Source of the DNA: Brumimicrobium sp964585545
Lineage (GTDB): Bacteria > Bacteroidota > Bacteroidia > Flavobacteriales_D > Crocinitomicaceae
DNA length: 64,000 bases
Direction of reading: 5' to 3'
Assembly (NCBI GenBank): GCA_964585545.1
Contig: CAZPDT010000011.1
Coordinates: 1-64,000, forward strand
Below the pieces are notes generated by a model. It searched no databases. It saw only the letters and a program-made list of their open reading frames with translations, and had not been told where the DNA came from. Shown here one piece after another: positions 1 to 8,061 of this stretch. Position 1 is the stretch's first letter. Each line of letters opens with the position of its first letter. Made by a program: the position numbers and the translations under genes.

Positions 1-130
1 TCTATTCGTCGTTACAAGCCTCGCGAAATATGCATATATTATTTTAAGTCTTGTGTCTAAAATAGATTGAAAATTAAATTAGCTTCGCTGAGCTCACAAG
101 TTAGGTTCATGAATAATGCGGGCTAGTCCC
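1..130 (+). repeat. Dispersed intergenic repeat, copy A
   Basis: Non-coding DNA that shares long near-identical stretches with 14035-14140 (same strand) and with 44153-44215 (opposite strand). The left part (1-78) matches the 14 kb copy; the middle (about 79-107, containing GAGCTCACAAGTT) is absent from the 14 kb copy but present in the 44 kb copy; the right part (TTCATGAATAATGCGGG) is in all three. It may continue beyond the left window edge. No ORF or transposase is attached. Function unknown. Confidence 0.7.
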
Positions 131-146
131 CTATAAAAAAATCCAT

Positions 147-180
147 AAAAAAAAGGATTACTTTATAAGCAATCCTTTTT
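147..180 (-). terminator. Probable rho-independent terminator after tRNA-Asn
   Basis: A perfect 10-bp A/T-rich stem with a GGATT/AATCC core and a loop of about 11 bases is followed on the minus strand by a run of T. It begins four bases after the tRNA 3' end, so it most likely terminates the tRNA transcript. Confidence 0.6.
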
Positions 181-183
181 AAG

Positions 184-257
184 CTCCTCCTCTTGGGCTC
201 GAACCAAGGACCCCCTGATTAACAGTCAGGTGCTCTAACCAGCTGAGCTAAGGAGGA
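184..257 (-). tRNA. tRNA-Asn (anticodon GTT)
   Basis: The minus strand folds as a full cloverleaf: 7-bp acceptor stem TCCTCCT/AGGAGGA, D-arm with AGCTCAGCTGGTTAGAG, anticodon stem-loop CTGACTGTTAATCAG with GTT in the loop, T-arm with GGTTCGAGCC, and G at the discriminator position as is usual for tRNA-Asn. The 3' CCA is not encoded, so it must be added by a nucleotidyltransferase. Confidence 0.95.
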
Positions 258-391
258 ATTTACATTCTGTAAATCGGTTTGCAATATTAATGAATCTTTT
301 TAATTCAACAATGACTTATAGTAAAAAAATTATTCATTTTGTAGAAATCTTTTTTTAATAAAAGAATTGGTATGACGATGCTATAGGTATA

Positions 392-1969
392 TTAATGTTT
401 TTCTGTATCTGGATTAGCTTTTGTATCAGGGTTTTCCTCTAATTCTAAAACTTTTTCCGAGTCTTCTTTATCTTGTAATCGGTCTAGGAAACGTTCAATT
501 TGAGCAGCACTTAGTTTTTTGGCAATAATTCTTTTATCCTTATCTAAGACAAATACTGTAGGGGTAGAGTATACATCATAGGTGTCTTGATAGTTTAAGG
601 ATTGCAATGTTGTTTTTTTAGGGTCATCTGTTTCAGAATAAGGAGGATTATTGATTAACAGATAAGGGTCTTTTTTTGCTTTTTGGTATAACTCTTCTGT
701 TACTCCAACATTAATAAATTGCAGTCCCTTTTCACGAATGAATTTTTTCCAATCATCAAAATCTTTGTCGGTAGCTTTTCCAACTGCAAATACCTTAACA
801 TTTCGGTCTTTGAGTTTTTCAGAATACAACTTTTCTAATTTGGGTGTAACTGTTTTACAGTGTCCACAGTTGGGATCCCAGAAGTAAAGAATAGTATAAT
901 CTGCTTTTGTCTGATACAAATTATAGAACTTTTTATTGGTAGAATCTGGAAGGACAAGGTTGGGAGGGATTTCACCAATAAGTAGGTGCAATCGTTTTTT
1001 GGTGTCTTTGCATAAATCTTCCAGTTTCTTTTTGTCCATCCAATATCCATTGTAATTTCCATCTTCATCTGTTGTACAATAGTATCGGGCAATCATTTTG
1101 TTCCAAACTTTGTCCATCCCCATAATTTTTGATTTTTCGAAATGGGCAAGCGAATTGGTTACAAAAAAGCGGTAAATCTTTGAGCCTTTAGGTGTTTGGT
1201 CTATGATAGGAAATAAATACTTAACAATTGTATCTGGTTGCTGGAGTAAAACTTGTGGAGAATAGAATTTCTCTAATTTATTTTGTAAAACAGGTGTGTT
1301 TACTAAACGATCATCTGTTAGATCGACATTATCGAAGAAATGATCTCTATAGTAATGGTAAGCAAACTCATCATCTATTTGTTTTCCTTCTTCATCTTTT
1401 GGAGCATCTGGAATTTTTATGTCTGTTGACATTTTTATAATTTTGGCAACCAATGTGTTGGGATGCTCAGTTGCTATTCTGGTTTGATATTCAATAACTT
1501 CATCTCCTATATTTTTAATTTTTTTCTTCAAGTCTTCCCGCTTTTCAGTTTCTGTTGAATCCAGCTTTTTGAGTTGACTCTGATAGTTGTTTGCGGCTTC
1601 ACGTTCTTTCTTCATGTACCGAATATAGTCTAAAAACACTTTATTTTGGTTTGATTTTTTAACCACCATATTCTTAACGAAGTCGGGAGAGGCCGTTTCT
1701 ATTTGCACATCATTATTGTCATATATAAATTCAAAATATTTTTGTCCGGGCAATAATAAGCCAACCACTCCAGGTTCTTGTTTACTTCCATCAAAAGATA
1801 CTTTGCCGTTTACCATTTTTGCTGTATCGGCATAATAGAGCTTACTGCCAACATATTTAACTAAGTTTACCGTAGTGTCGGGCACTCCTTTTACTTTTAA
1901 TGATATTGTTTGTGCGTTGCTGCCCAGTCCAATTAAGAATGTGAGTATTAAAGTGTTTATTAATTTCAT
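392..1969 (-). CDS. TlpA/ResA-like thioredoxin-fold protein, secreted
   Basis: A thiol-disulfide oxidoreductase of the Bacteroidota TlpA/AhpC-TSA type. The C-terminal third carries the redox motif CGHC inside FWDPNCGHCK, followed by a cis-Pro region (STPTVFVLD). The N-terminal part resembles the DUF4369/DUF5106-type extension common in these proteins and has a charged helical stretch. I chose the ATG at 1969 because it directly precedes a clean signal peptide (MKLINTLILTFLIG...NAQ); a start at 2053 would add 28 residues before it. The likely place of action is the periplasm, reducing or oxidising cysteines in envelope proteins or cytochromes. Its actual partner cannot be read here. The tail is rich in Glu and Asp. 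Confidence 0.85.
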   Translation of the reverse strand: MKLINTLILTFLIGLGSNAQTISLKVKGVPDTTVNLVKYVGSKLYYADTAKMVNGKVSFDGSKQEPGVVGLLLPGQKYFEFIYDNNDVQIETASPDFVKNMVVKKSNQNKVFLDYIRYMKKEREAANNYQSQLKKLDSTETEKREDLKKKIKNIGDEVIEYQTRIATEHPNTLVAKIIKMSTDIKIPDAPKDEEGKQIDDEFAYHYYRDHFFDNVDLTDDRLVNTPVLQNKLEKFYSPQVLLQQPDTIVKYLFPIIDQTPKGSKIYRFFVTNSLAHFEKSKIMGMDKVWNKMIARYYCTTDEDGNYNGYWMDKKKLEDLCKDTKKRLHLLIGEIPPNLVLPDSTNKKFYNLYQTKADYTILYFWDPNCGHCKTVTPKLEKLYSEKLKDRNVKVFAVGKATDKDFDDWKKFIREKGLQFINVGVTEELYQKAKKDPYLLINNPPYSETDDPKKTTLQSLNYQDTYDVYSTPTVFVLDKDKRIIAKKLSAAQIERFLDRLQDKEDSEKVLELEENPDTKANPDTEKH

Positions 1970-2073
1970 TTGAATTTGTTTTATAAATGCGAATATAATT
2001 TGTATTCTTCTAATAGGACGTTCAAAAATAAAAATGGTTTTTTCTTTTAACATTTTTTTTATGTTCCTTCAAT

Positions 2074-3249
2074 TTACTTAATTTTTAAAACATTATTCTT
2101 TGCATTGAAATAATTAATAATTGTATATCCTAAAAACGCCGCAATCAAAGCTAAAATACTGATTAATGTGAAACTTGTATCAATATATATGCCACTCTGT
2201 TTAAGCAGGGCATCAATATAAAACTTCAATAAGGAAAATACAGCGAAACTAATAACAATTATAACAGCTAAAATTTTCAGGAAATAATTTAAAATGGCAC
2301 GAATTATTTTTTTTGGAGAATAGCCTTGACGGAGCAGGACACTAATTTCATAACGATTTTTTGAAATGAGAAGCTGAGCATATTGCAGAAGTACTAAACC
2401 TGCCAAAAACACTGTTATTGTGCTGATACCAATTAAAATTGAAAAGAGTATTCTAGAAAAACTTTTTAGCTTTCCCACAGTCATTGAACTCTCTTTTGCT
2501 TCTAGTGAATGTTTAAAAAGATAGTGCTCAAAATCACCAAAACGTCCTTCCTTAACTGTTAGCATTAATTGTGTTGTTTGAGCGGGAATACTTAAAGAAA
2601 AATTTTTATTTCCATATTTCATAAAGGAAAGAGGAACTAAAATTGATGACACTTCATTGGTAAATCCAACAATTTCAGCTTTTTGAAATTCTTTTTTCTG
2701 ATTGTTGTACAAAGTGAATTTAAATCCAATACTTTTTGCGAGGTCTTCAGAAATTTGAGGAATTCCTTTTGCACTAGCAAATGTATTAAGCATTACCAAA
2801 AAATCACGGGGTAAAATAATTGGAACAAAAGGATCACCTTTCTTCCATTTCCAATCATTGGCGTCAACGGTTATAAATTTTTCATCTATGGATTGCACAA
2901 AAATATCTGAGCGGAAATAAGGAATCAATTTGCTATCTGTTTGTAAAGAAACATTAAAATTGTTGTTTACAATCGGTTGTAGCTGATCAATAAAAGGCTT
3001 GTTTCTGAGGTTTGAAATATCTCTCTCAGAAAAATCATTTCGAGCAATTTGTAAAGTGGTAAAATTTGTAATTTTCTTCTGAATAATTAAAGTGTTGTCG
3101 CCCAGGATTTCTGTTCCCTGTCCAAATGCGTTGATTCGAATCAAATAGTGAATTGAAGTGACCAAAAAAGTGAACCCAAAAAACGCACCAATAACTGCAA
3201 CCACAAGTTGCGTTTTGTTCTGATGTTTAAAAAGTGTTTTATAAATCAT
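2074..3249 (-). CDS. ABC transporter permease, FtsX-like
   Basis: One N-terminal membrane segment (about residues 15-38), a periplasmic domain of about 220 residues and three C-terminal membrane segments (about 270-295, 325-350, 360-385), which is the MacB/FtsX/LolC topology. Such permeases work as mechanotransmitters or lipoprotein extractors rather than as pores. The gene follows the ATPase at 3267-3908 with a 17-base gap, so the two form one exporter unit. Only one permease gene is present; it could act as a homodimer. The substrate is unknown. Confidence 0.8.
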   Translation of the reverse strand: MIYKTLFKHQNKTQLVVAVIGAFFGFTFLVTSIHYLIRINAFGQGTEILGDNTLIIQKKITNFTTLQIARNDFSERDISNLRNKPFIDQLQPIVNNNFNVSLQTDSKLIPYFRSDIFVQSIDEKFITVDANDWKWKKGDPFVPIILPRDFLVMLNTFASAKGIPQISEDLAKSIGFKFTLYNNQKKEFQKAEIVGFTNEVSSILVPLSFMKYGNKNFSLSIPAQTTQLMLTVKEGRFGDFEHYLFKHSLEAKESSMTVGKLKSFSRILFSILIGISTITVFLAGLVLLQYAQLLISKNRYEISVLLRQGYSPKKIIRAILNYFLKILAVIIVISFAVFSLLKFYIDALLKQSGIYIDTSFTLISILALIAAFLGYTIINYFNAKNNVLKIK

Positions 3250-3266
3250 GGACAGGTTTTTTTGGA

Positions 3267-3908
3267 TTAGAAATTCAATTCTCGATCATATTGATAATTG
3301 TATTTGTTTCCCAATGAAGTTAAGATGAAACCCGCATTACACTGCTTTGTTCTATGCAGGATAAGTTCAAATGCTTTTTGAGCGTTTTTTGCATCTAAAT
3401 GACTAAAAGGTTCATCCATAATAAGCCATTCAAAAGGTTGACATAATGCACGTATTATTGCTACTCGCTGTTGTTGCCCCATAGAAAGTTGATGACAGGA
3501 AACCGCCCATTTGTCTCTAATGTCTAGAGCAGCTAACATTTGTTTTAGTTCCTCTTCGCTAAAAGCAATTGTTAAGTTGTTTTTTAATTGTAAATTCTCC
3601 GCCACAGTTAAATCGGGCAGGAGTTGTAAATCTTGAAAAACAAAACTTAATTTATTTCTTCTCAAATCTGCCCATTCCTCTTGTGAAAATAATTTTATGT
3701 CTCTATTGTCAAAAGATATTGTACCATTATAGTCCTTTCGGATGCCCACCAAGATTTCAGTAAATGTAGTTTTCCCTTTCCCACTCGCTGCATTGAGAAG
3801 GATTTTTTCTCCTTGTTCAAATACTAAGGTGTTGTTCCATATACTTTGATCAGCATGTTGTATTTCCGATAAGGGTATGGGTACAACTTTGTTGAAATGA
3901 ATTTTCAT
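3267..3908 (-). CDS. ABC transporter ATP-binding protein (LolD/MacB-like)
   Basis: A 213-residue nucleotide-binding subunit. Visible motifs are the P-loop AASGKGKTT, the Q-loop region FVFQDLQLLPD, the signature LSMGQQQRVAI and Walker B WLIMDEPFSHLD. The first Gly of the usual GxxGxGKT P-loop is Ala here and the signature is LSMGQ rather than LSGGQ; the essential GKT, Walker B Asp-Glu and D-loop are kept, so it should be active. The protein is short at both ends. It lies directly upstream of its permease in the same transcription direction. Confidence 0.85.
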   Translation of the reverse strand: MKIHFNKVVPIPLSEIQHADQSIWNNTLVFEQGEKILLNAASGKGKTTFTEILVGIRKDYNGTISFDNRDIKLFSQEEWADLRRNKLSFVFQDLQLLPDLTVAENLQLKNNLTIAFSEEELKQMLAALDIRDKWAVSCHQLSMGQQQRVAIIRALCQPFEWLIMDEPFSHLDAKNAQKAFELILHRTKQCNAGFILTSLGNKYNYQYDRELNF

Positions 3909-3933
3909 GGACTTATTATTTTAAGCTTTAAAG

Positions 3934-4542
3934 TTAATTAATTTTTTTACCAACTCTTCCCCCGAAAACAATCCCAAAATAATGATATCCATAAAAAAGG
4001 TTTATAGGACTTTTATTGTATCGATGATAAGTATATTCAAGACCAATGCTAAAACGGTTGAAATTTACTCTTATTTGTGGATAAATCGCATAATTAAATT
4101 CAATTTCTGGGGATAGGGCATCATCAGTATAGATGAGGAGTCCACCGTTTAAAACTGCATCTAATGAAGTTTTTTTGTTATAATCAACATGCAATCCAAA
4201 GCCAATTTGTGCAGGAGCCAAAAGCAAACCGTAGTTATGGATTCCAATTCGCATCCATGTTAATCGGAAGAATCCCGTTGTTGGTTTATTTTTTCTGAAA
4301 GCCCAATAATTCCCTATTTCGAATTGGATTCCAGCAGCAAAAAGTTCTGCACCTCCAGCAGTAAGTTGCGTGCCATCATTGTATGTTTTTTTTTCCACTT
4401 TTTTCCCAAATGATTCCAATACCGCAGATGGAATAACACCCCAGAAAAAACGTTTTAATCCTAGTGTATCTTCTTTCTGACTAAAGCTAAAAGGAGTTTG
4501 ATTAAGAAAGAATAACAGCAACATAAGTTTTAGGTATTTCAT
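3934..4542 (-). CDS. Secreted beta-rich protein, probable small outer-membrane barrel
   Basis: I do not recognise a named family. From the ATG at 4542 there is a signal peptide (MKYLKLMLLLFFLNQ...FSFSQ); the ORF start at 4566 only adds eight residues before it. The mature part alternates aromatic and polar residues in strand-like blocks (NYWAFRKNKPTTGFFRLTWMRIGIHNYG, cut here for length, and later RFSIGLEYTYHRYN) and ends with GGRVGKKIN, a pattern seen in small outer-membrane barrels of Bacteroidota. It sits downstream of the ABC exporter with a gap of 25 bases or more and may share its transcript. Confidence 0.55.
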   Translation of the reverse strand: MKYLKLMLLLFFLNQTPFSFSQKEDTLGLKRFFWGVIPSAVLESFGKKVEKKTYNDGTQLTAGGAELFAAGIQFEIGNYWAFRKNKPTTGFFRLTWMRIGIHNYGLLLAPAQIGFGLHVDYNKKTSLDAVLNGGLLIYTDDALSPEIEFNYAIYPQIRVNFNRFSIGLEYTYHRYNKSPINLFYGYHYFGIVFGGRVGKKIN

Positions 4543-4632
4543 AAATGTATTGTTAAAACCTCTCAATAAATATACTAAAAAAGTTGATTTGCTTCCTGTG
4601 GAAACAAATGGATGTTGAGTATACTGTTCTTA

Positions 4633-5064
4633 TTACTCAATTAATTTACCGTCTACGGGCGTTTCTTCATATACAATTTTTAATCTCACTCTGGTTATTC
4701 CCTTATTGAAAAACTCCAATTTTTTAGCAACAGCAGGGGAGAGATCAATAATTCTATCTTTGATGTAAGGTCCACGGTCGTTAATCCTAACCACAATGGA
4801 TTTATTGTTGGCCAAGTTGGTAACAAGTAATTTTGTGCCAAGGGGCAAAGTTCGGTGAGCTGCCGTAAAACCATTGGGATTAAATCGCTCACCATTGACC
4901 GTAAGGTTCCACTTTAAACTTTTGGCATAAAAAGAAGCTATTCCTTCTTGGGTAGGCGGATTACTTTGCTTCTTCTCTTGTGTTTCACTTTGATTGCAGC
5001 CCAACAAATACAAAGATAAAATGGCAATTAGAAGCAACGCACACTTTGGCAATTTTTTGGACAT
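4633..5064 (-). CDS. RlpA-like septal ring lytic transglycosylase, lipoprotein
   Basis: The protein begins with a lipoprotein signal whose lipobox is LLGC (Cys at residue 23). Residues about 42-135 form a double-psi beta-barrel of the RlpA type, with GIASFYA, the NGFTAAHRTLPLGT core and VVRINDRGPY. RlpA proteins cleave glycan strands that lack peptide stems and act at the division septum. No SPOR domain follows, so septal targeting would need another route. A tail of about 10 residues follows the barrel. The lipidated Cys suggests attachment to a membrane on the periplasmic side. Confidence 0.85.
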   Translation of the reverse strand: MSKKLPKCALLLIAILSLYLLGCNQSETQEKKQSNPPTQEGIASFYAKSLKWNLTVNGERFNPNGFTAAHRTLPLGTKLLVTNLANNKSIVVRINDRGPYIKDRIIDLSPAVAKKLEFFNKGITRVRLKIVYEETPVDGKLIE

Positions 5065-5145
5065 ACAGTTTTCAATAATTAAGTTAAAGCTTACTTTATT
5101 TGTTAAGAAGATATAGAGAATTTAATAGATCTGGTCTGTAATCTG

Positions 5146-5436
5146 TTATTTTATTTCCTTTATTTCTCCTTCAGAAATGTGTAAAACACTTTCTCCTTTA
5201 CTTTCTATTATTTTCTCCCATTTTTCAATCATGGGTTGTTCCATTTTAAAATCGCGAAATTCATCAGGATTCATAATGGGAATTCCCGAAACAATAGGGT
5301 AAACTCGTTTGCATTCATTGCAAGAGAGGATGCCTTCTAAAATATTTTCCTCTTGTTCATCTTTTGTTATAACTCTTAATGTTAAATCTGATTTGTCAAA
5401 GGGACAACACAGCTTTTTGAGGGTTTTTGTTTTCAT
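5146..5436 (-). CDS. Trm112-like small zinc-ribbon protein, last gene of TPP-riboswitch operon
   Basis: A 96-residue protein with the Trm112/UPF0434 pattern: LCCPFDKSDL near the N-terminus, then CNEC at 39-42 and YPIVSGIPIM. Known Trm112 proteins bind zinc and activate SAM-dependent methyltransferases in eukaryotes and archaea; bacterial members (YcaR) are poorly understood. The first cysteine pair is CC-P rather than CPxC, so zinc binding may differ. It overlaps the ThiE-like gene by 4 bases and shares its operon with a methyltransferase, which makes a stabilising partnership plausible. That partnership is inference. An acidic helical extension follows residue 60. Confidence 0.7.
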   Translation of the reverse strand: MKTKTLKKLCCPFDKSDLTLRVITKDEQEENILEGILSCNECKRVYPIVSGIPIMNPDEFRDFKMEQPMIEKWEKIIESKGESVLHISEGEIKEIK

Positions 5437-6080
5437 GTTTTCAATTTTAAATTTTCGTAATATTTATCGATTGCTAAATCGGGGTGTTCAGCATTCATAA
5501 TGCCTGAAATTACTGCGATTCCATTGTATTCCAATACATTTAACTGTAAGCTGTTTTCTGGATTAATTCCACCTGCTAAAAAAAGGGGTTTTTTAAATAT
5601 CTCAGTAGCTTTTTGGACTGTCTCGAATTGTACGATTTCACAATTTCCAGCGCTTTGAGAAGGAAACATAGAACAGAATGAAATGTAATCTACATTATTG
5701 GTTTTTGCCCATTTCACGTGTTTTAAGTCATTTTCACACGTAAGACCTATAATAAAATTACGGTTGATTTTCTTTTTAATTGCATCGATGTCTTTTGGAA
5801 TTTCATCAAAATGTACACCTTCTAACTTAAGAGAGGCTACGTATTCCCAATGGTTATTTATCAATAAAGGCACTTGTTGTTCTTTACATTGTTCATGTAT
5901 TTTCTGTATAAGTAATTCTTTATCGGTTTCTTTTTTAAAGTTGTCCCATACTTGAACACCTGCTATTTTTTTTGTAAGTACAAGCTTTAATTTATCCAAT
6001 AATATTTGCTCCTCCATTGATGGATCAATCACTAAATATATACCAGATGCAATGGTTTTTTTACATGTTGTCATTTCCAT
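5433..6080 (-). CDS. Divergent thiamine-phosphate synthase (ThiE/TenI-like)
   Basis: A (beta/alpha)8-barrel protein with the ThiE layout: GVQVWDNF (41-48) where ThiE has the QLR(x)K strand, LINNHWEYV (73-81) where ThiE has INDRVDLA, GVHFDE (88-93), IGLTCEND (111-118), DYISF...MFPS (131-141) and LAGGINPEN (168-176). ThiE joins HMP-pyrophosphate to the thiazole phosphate. Several canonical residues are replaced (Arg/Lys of QLRxK by Trp-Asp-Asn, Asp-Arg of INDR by Asn-His), so substrate use may differ, as in TenI. The ATG at 6080 or the in-frame ATG at 6074 can serve; the latter overlaps the upstream stop as ATGA. TPP-riboswitch control supports a thiamine role. Confidence 0.7.
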   Translation of the reverse strand: MEMTTCKKTIASGIYLVIDPSMEEQILLDKLKLVLTKKIAGVQVWDNFKKETDKELLIQKIHEQCKEQQVPLLINNHWEYVASLKLEGVHFDEIPKDIDAIKKKINRNFIIGLTCENDLKHVKWAKTNNVDYISFCSMFPSQSAGNCEIVQFETVQKATEIFKKPLFLAGGINPENSLQLNVLEYNGIAVISGIMNAEHPDLAIDKYYENLKLKT

Positions 6081-7123
6081 TCTAATTCTATTGCTTTAAA
6101 AAAGGCGTTCCAGTAAGGATCCTTTTCATGATATTCAATTTCCGTTTTTCTATTGTTTTCAAAAAGTTTTATTCCTTTTTCTTTAGTTTCAATTTTTCCT
6201 ACTTCCTCACATGAAATATTGGCTTTACGTAAGGAGGATTTGATAGCAGCTACAGCTTCATTATTGCATGTAATAATCATTGCGCCAGCGCCTAAGGTGT
6301 ATCGAGGATCTAGAGAGAAAAGTTCACAAACTTGATTTTGCGTTTCGCTTATGGGCAATTGTTCATTGTAAATACTTGCACCATTCCCTGATGCAACGAC
6401 CAATTCATATATTGCTCCTAAAACCCCCCCTTCTGTAACATCGTGCATCGCAGTAATATCATTCTGGTTTTCTATCTCCATAACTGCTTGAGCATCTTTC
6501 GTAACTGAGATGTCATAAAATAAATCACAAGCATTATTATAATGTATGTTGCCTAAGTTATTTTTAACAGTTTCGGGAAAACTCTTTGCCAATATCGCTA
6601 CCGATGATAGTGCGCACCCTTTAGTTACTAGGATCGTATTTCCAGGCCTAGCATTTTTAGAGGCAAGCAACTTGTTTTTATCAGCAATAGTAATTAAAGT
6701 TCCACCCCCTGCAATTGTTGAGTTCTGACCTTCTATAAATCCAGTATGTCCGCCTGTTATTGCTACCCCCAATTCATCACAGAACTGGTGAATATAATTC
6801 CAATAGATTTGAAAATCTTTTTGAGAAAGATGGGCGGGAAGATTAAGAATAAATTGGCCATACATCGGCATAGATCCTGTTGTTGCAATATCATTAGCAA
6901 CCAAATGAACAGAAAGCCAAGCAGATTCCTTTAATCCTAAGGTCGGAATAAGGGAAAGTGGATCGCTGGCGACAGCCATAGCTTGTCCGTTGGCTAGGTT
7001 TATAACAGAAACATCAACACCAAATTGGGGACCTACCGCAACTTCTTTTCTTTGCTTTCCACATTTGCCTTGTAGGAATTCTTTAAAAGATGAATGCGCA
7101 ATTTTTCCGGATTGTGTTTTCAT
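6071..7123 (-). CDS. PurM/AIR-synthase-fold protein (ThiL/HypE-like)
   Basis: A 350-residue member of the PurM superfamily, which includes PurM, ThiL, SelD and HypE and uses ATP to activate a phosphate or carbamoyl group. Visible family landmarks are GVDVSV (35-40) in place of the GDDAAV of ThiL, ASDPLS (52-57), the NDIATTG segment (77-83), GGHT (124-127) and AGGGTL (138-143), followed by a C-terminal AIRS_C domain with MHDVTEGGVLGA. It lacks a strict GDDA motif, so I do not call it ThiL. It overlaps the methyltransferase gene by 4 bases (ATGA) and the ThiE-like gene by up to 10, showing translational coupling. A TMP kinase-like role is the simplest guess. Confidence 0.7.
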   Translation of the reverse strand: MKTQSGKIAHSSFKEFLQGKCGKQRKEVAVGPQFGVDVSVINLANGQAMAVASDPLSLIPTLGLKESAWLSVHLVANDIATTGSMPMYGQFILNLPAHLSQKDFQIYWNYIHQFCDELGVAITGGHTGFIEGQNSTIAGGGTLITIADKNKLLASKNARPGNTILVTKGCALSSVAILAKSFPETVKNNLGNIHYNNACDLFYDISVTKDAQAVMEIENQNDITAMHDVTEGGVLGAIYELVVASGNGASIYNEQLPISETQNQVCELFSLDPRYTLGAGAMIITCNNEAVAAIKSSLRKANISCEEVGKIETKEKGIKLFENNRKTEIEYHEKDPYWNAFFKAIELEWK

Positions 7124-7842
7124 ATTGTATCTTTAAATTGAATGTATAATCCAAAGAAATCACCAACGGGTATATTCCATTTTTGAACGGGGAACCACTT
7201 GGGTAATCCTGTAGCTGTCCAGTCAATAGTGTATTTTCGTCCTTCTAAAGCTTTGTCAATTGTTTTTATGAGCTTTTGTGGAGTATAGAAAGTTGCCGTT
7301 ACATAAAATTCATTTTTACCGAAAAGTTGTTGTGTTCTTCGACGTATTAATTTGGGTGTATTGCGGTTCATCATACCCATAATAATGCCATGGCGTCCAA
7401 CTCTTGCAGCTTCTTGAATGACTTGTATTGGGTCTTGATAATATTCAAACGTTGTAATGAAAGCTAAAGCGTCAAAGGTGTTGTCTTTGAAGGGTAAGTA
7501 ATGAGAATCTGCCATGACTAAATCTCCATCGAAACGATGTAAGGCTTGTGACAACATAAATGGAGAGATATCACCTCCTGTTGCCTCGATACCAATATCT
7601 TTCCACCATCTTGTGAAGCGTGTTGTCCCACACCCAAATTCAAGTAAACTTTTAACACGTTTATCTTTGGAAATAAGTTGTTCCAGAATTTTCTTTTGCC
7701 AGATTTCAGCACGTTTATACGGACCTTCATAATAGTCTTCATAGGTGTCTGTATACTTTCTGTTAAAAAACCATTCAGATCTTCCTTTCCATGTTTTAGA
7801 TTTGTCGGGAACAAGTTGTTGATTGACTTTTTTTAATTCCAT
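7120..7842 (-). CDS. SAM-dependent methyltransferase, first gene of TPP-riboswitch operon
   Basis: A 240-residue class I methyltransferase. Motif I is LLEFGCGTTRF (about 66-76), the acidic end of strand 2 is GGDIS (89-93) and motif III is ADSHYLPF (111-118). The start is the ATG at 7842: a longer frame opens only with a TTG at 7896, and the ATG at 7842 lies exactly in the stem predicted to hide it in the riboswitch leader. The long charged N-terminal region (KYTDTYEDYYEG) and C-terminal aromatic part (KWFPVQKWNIPVGDFFG) do not tell the substrate. It is the promoter-proximal gene behind a TPP aptamer, so its product is probably made when TPP is scarce. No methyltransferase belongs to the known thiamine pathway. 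Confidence 0.75.
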   Translation of the reverse strand: MELKKVNQQLVPDKSKTWKGRSEWFFNRKYTDTYEDYYEGPYKRAEIWQKKILEQLISKDKRVKSLLEFGCGTTRFTRWWKDIGIEATGGDISPFMLSQALHRFDGDLVMADSHYLPFKDNTFDALAFITTFEYYQDPIQVIQEAARVGRHGIIMGMMNRNTPKLIRRRTQQLFGKNEFYVTATFYTPQKLIKTIDKALEGRKYTIDWTATGLPKWFPVQKWNIPVGDFFGLYIQFKDTI

Positions 7843-7920
7843 TACACATATTTTAATGATTAAGCCCAGGTTTGGATAACCTACAATATGGTGCAATGGA
7901 ATTAAATTTATCCGAAATCT
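7832..7920 (-). promoter_or_regulatory. Riboswitch expression platform hiding the start codon
   Basis: A 16-base inverted repeat with one mismatch pairs 7891-7906 with 7832-7847, and the second arm contains the ATG at 7842. A second element, TTATCCAAA on the minus strand (7871-7879), is complementary over 9 bases to TTTGGATAA inside the aptamer (7938-7946). The two helices cross and so compete. The inferred switch: without TPP the aptamer strand pairs downstream and leaves the start open; with TPP the aptamer folds and the start is sequestered. Confidence 0.6.
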
Positions 7921-7995
7921 GCATCCCTACGTTGGCATTATCCAAATCAGGTTTTGGGTATTTTCTCAGTCCTGAATAAACAGAACACCCCACGC
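7921..7995 (-). promoter_or_regulatory. TPP riboswitch aptamer (THI element)
   Basis: Read on the minus strand it has the full consensus order: GGGGTG, then ACTGAGA, ATACCC, ACCTGAT, TTGGATAATGCC and CGTAGGGATGC. The ends GCGT and ATGC close stem P1. The aptamer lies 79 bases before the methyltransferase start and is the only visible control for the four genes 5146-7842. Confidence 0.93.
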
Positions 7996-8061
7996 ATTTT
8001 TTTCTTACCTCAAATATAACTAAATATTGTCGGTAAACAATTATTTGTGTTTTAAATGAAA

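Noticed and set aside
7843..7896. Longer start of the methyltransferase at 7896
   Set aside because: It begins with TTG, lies inside the riboswitch leader stem, and the added residues have no family support.
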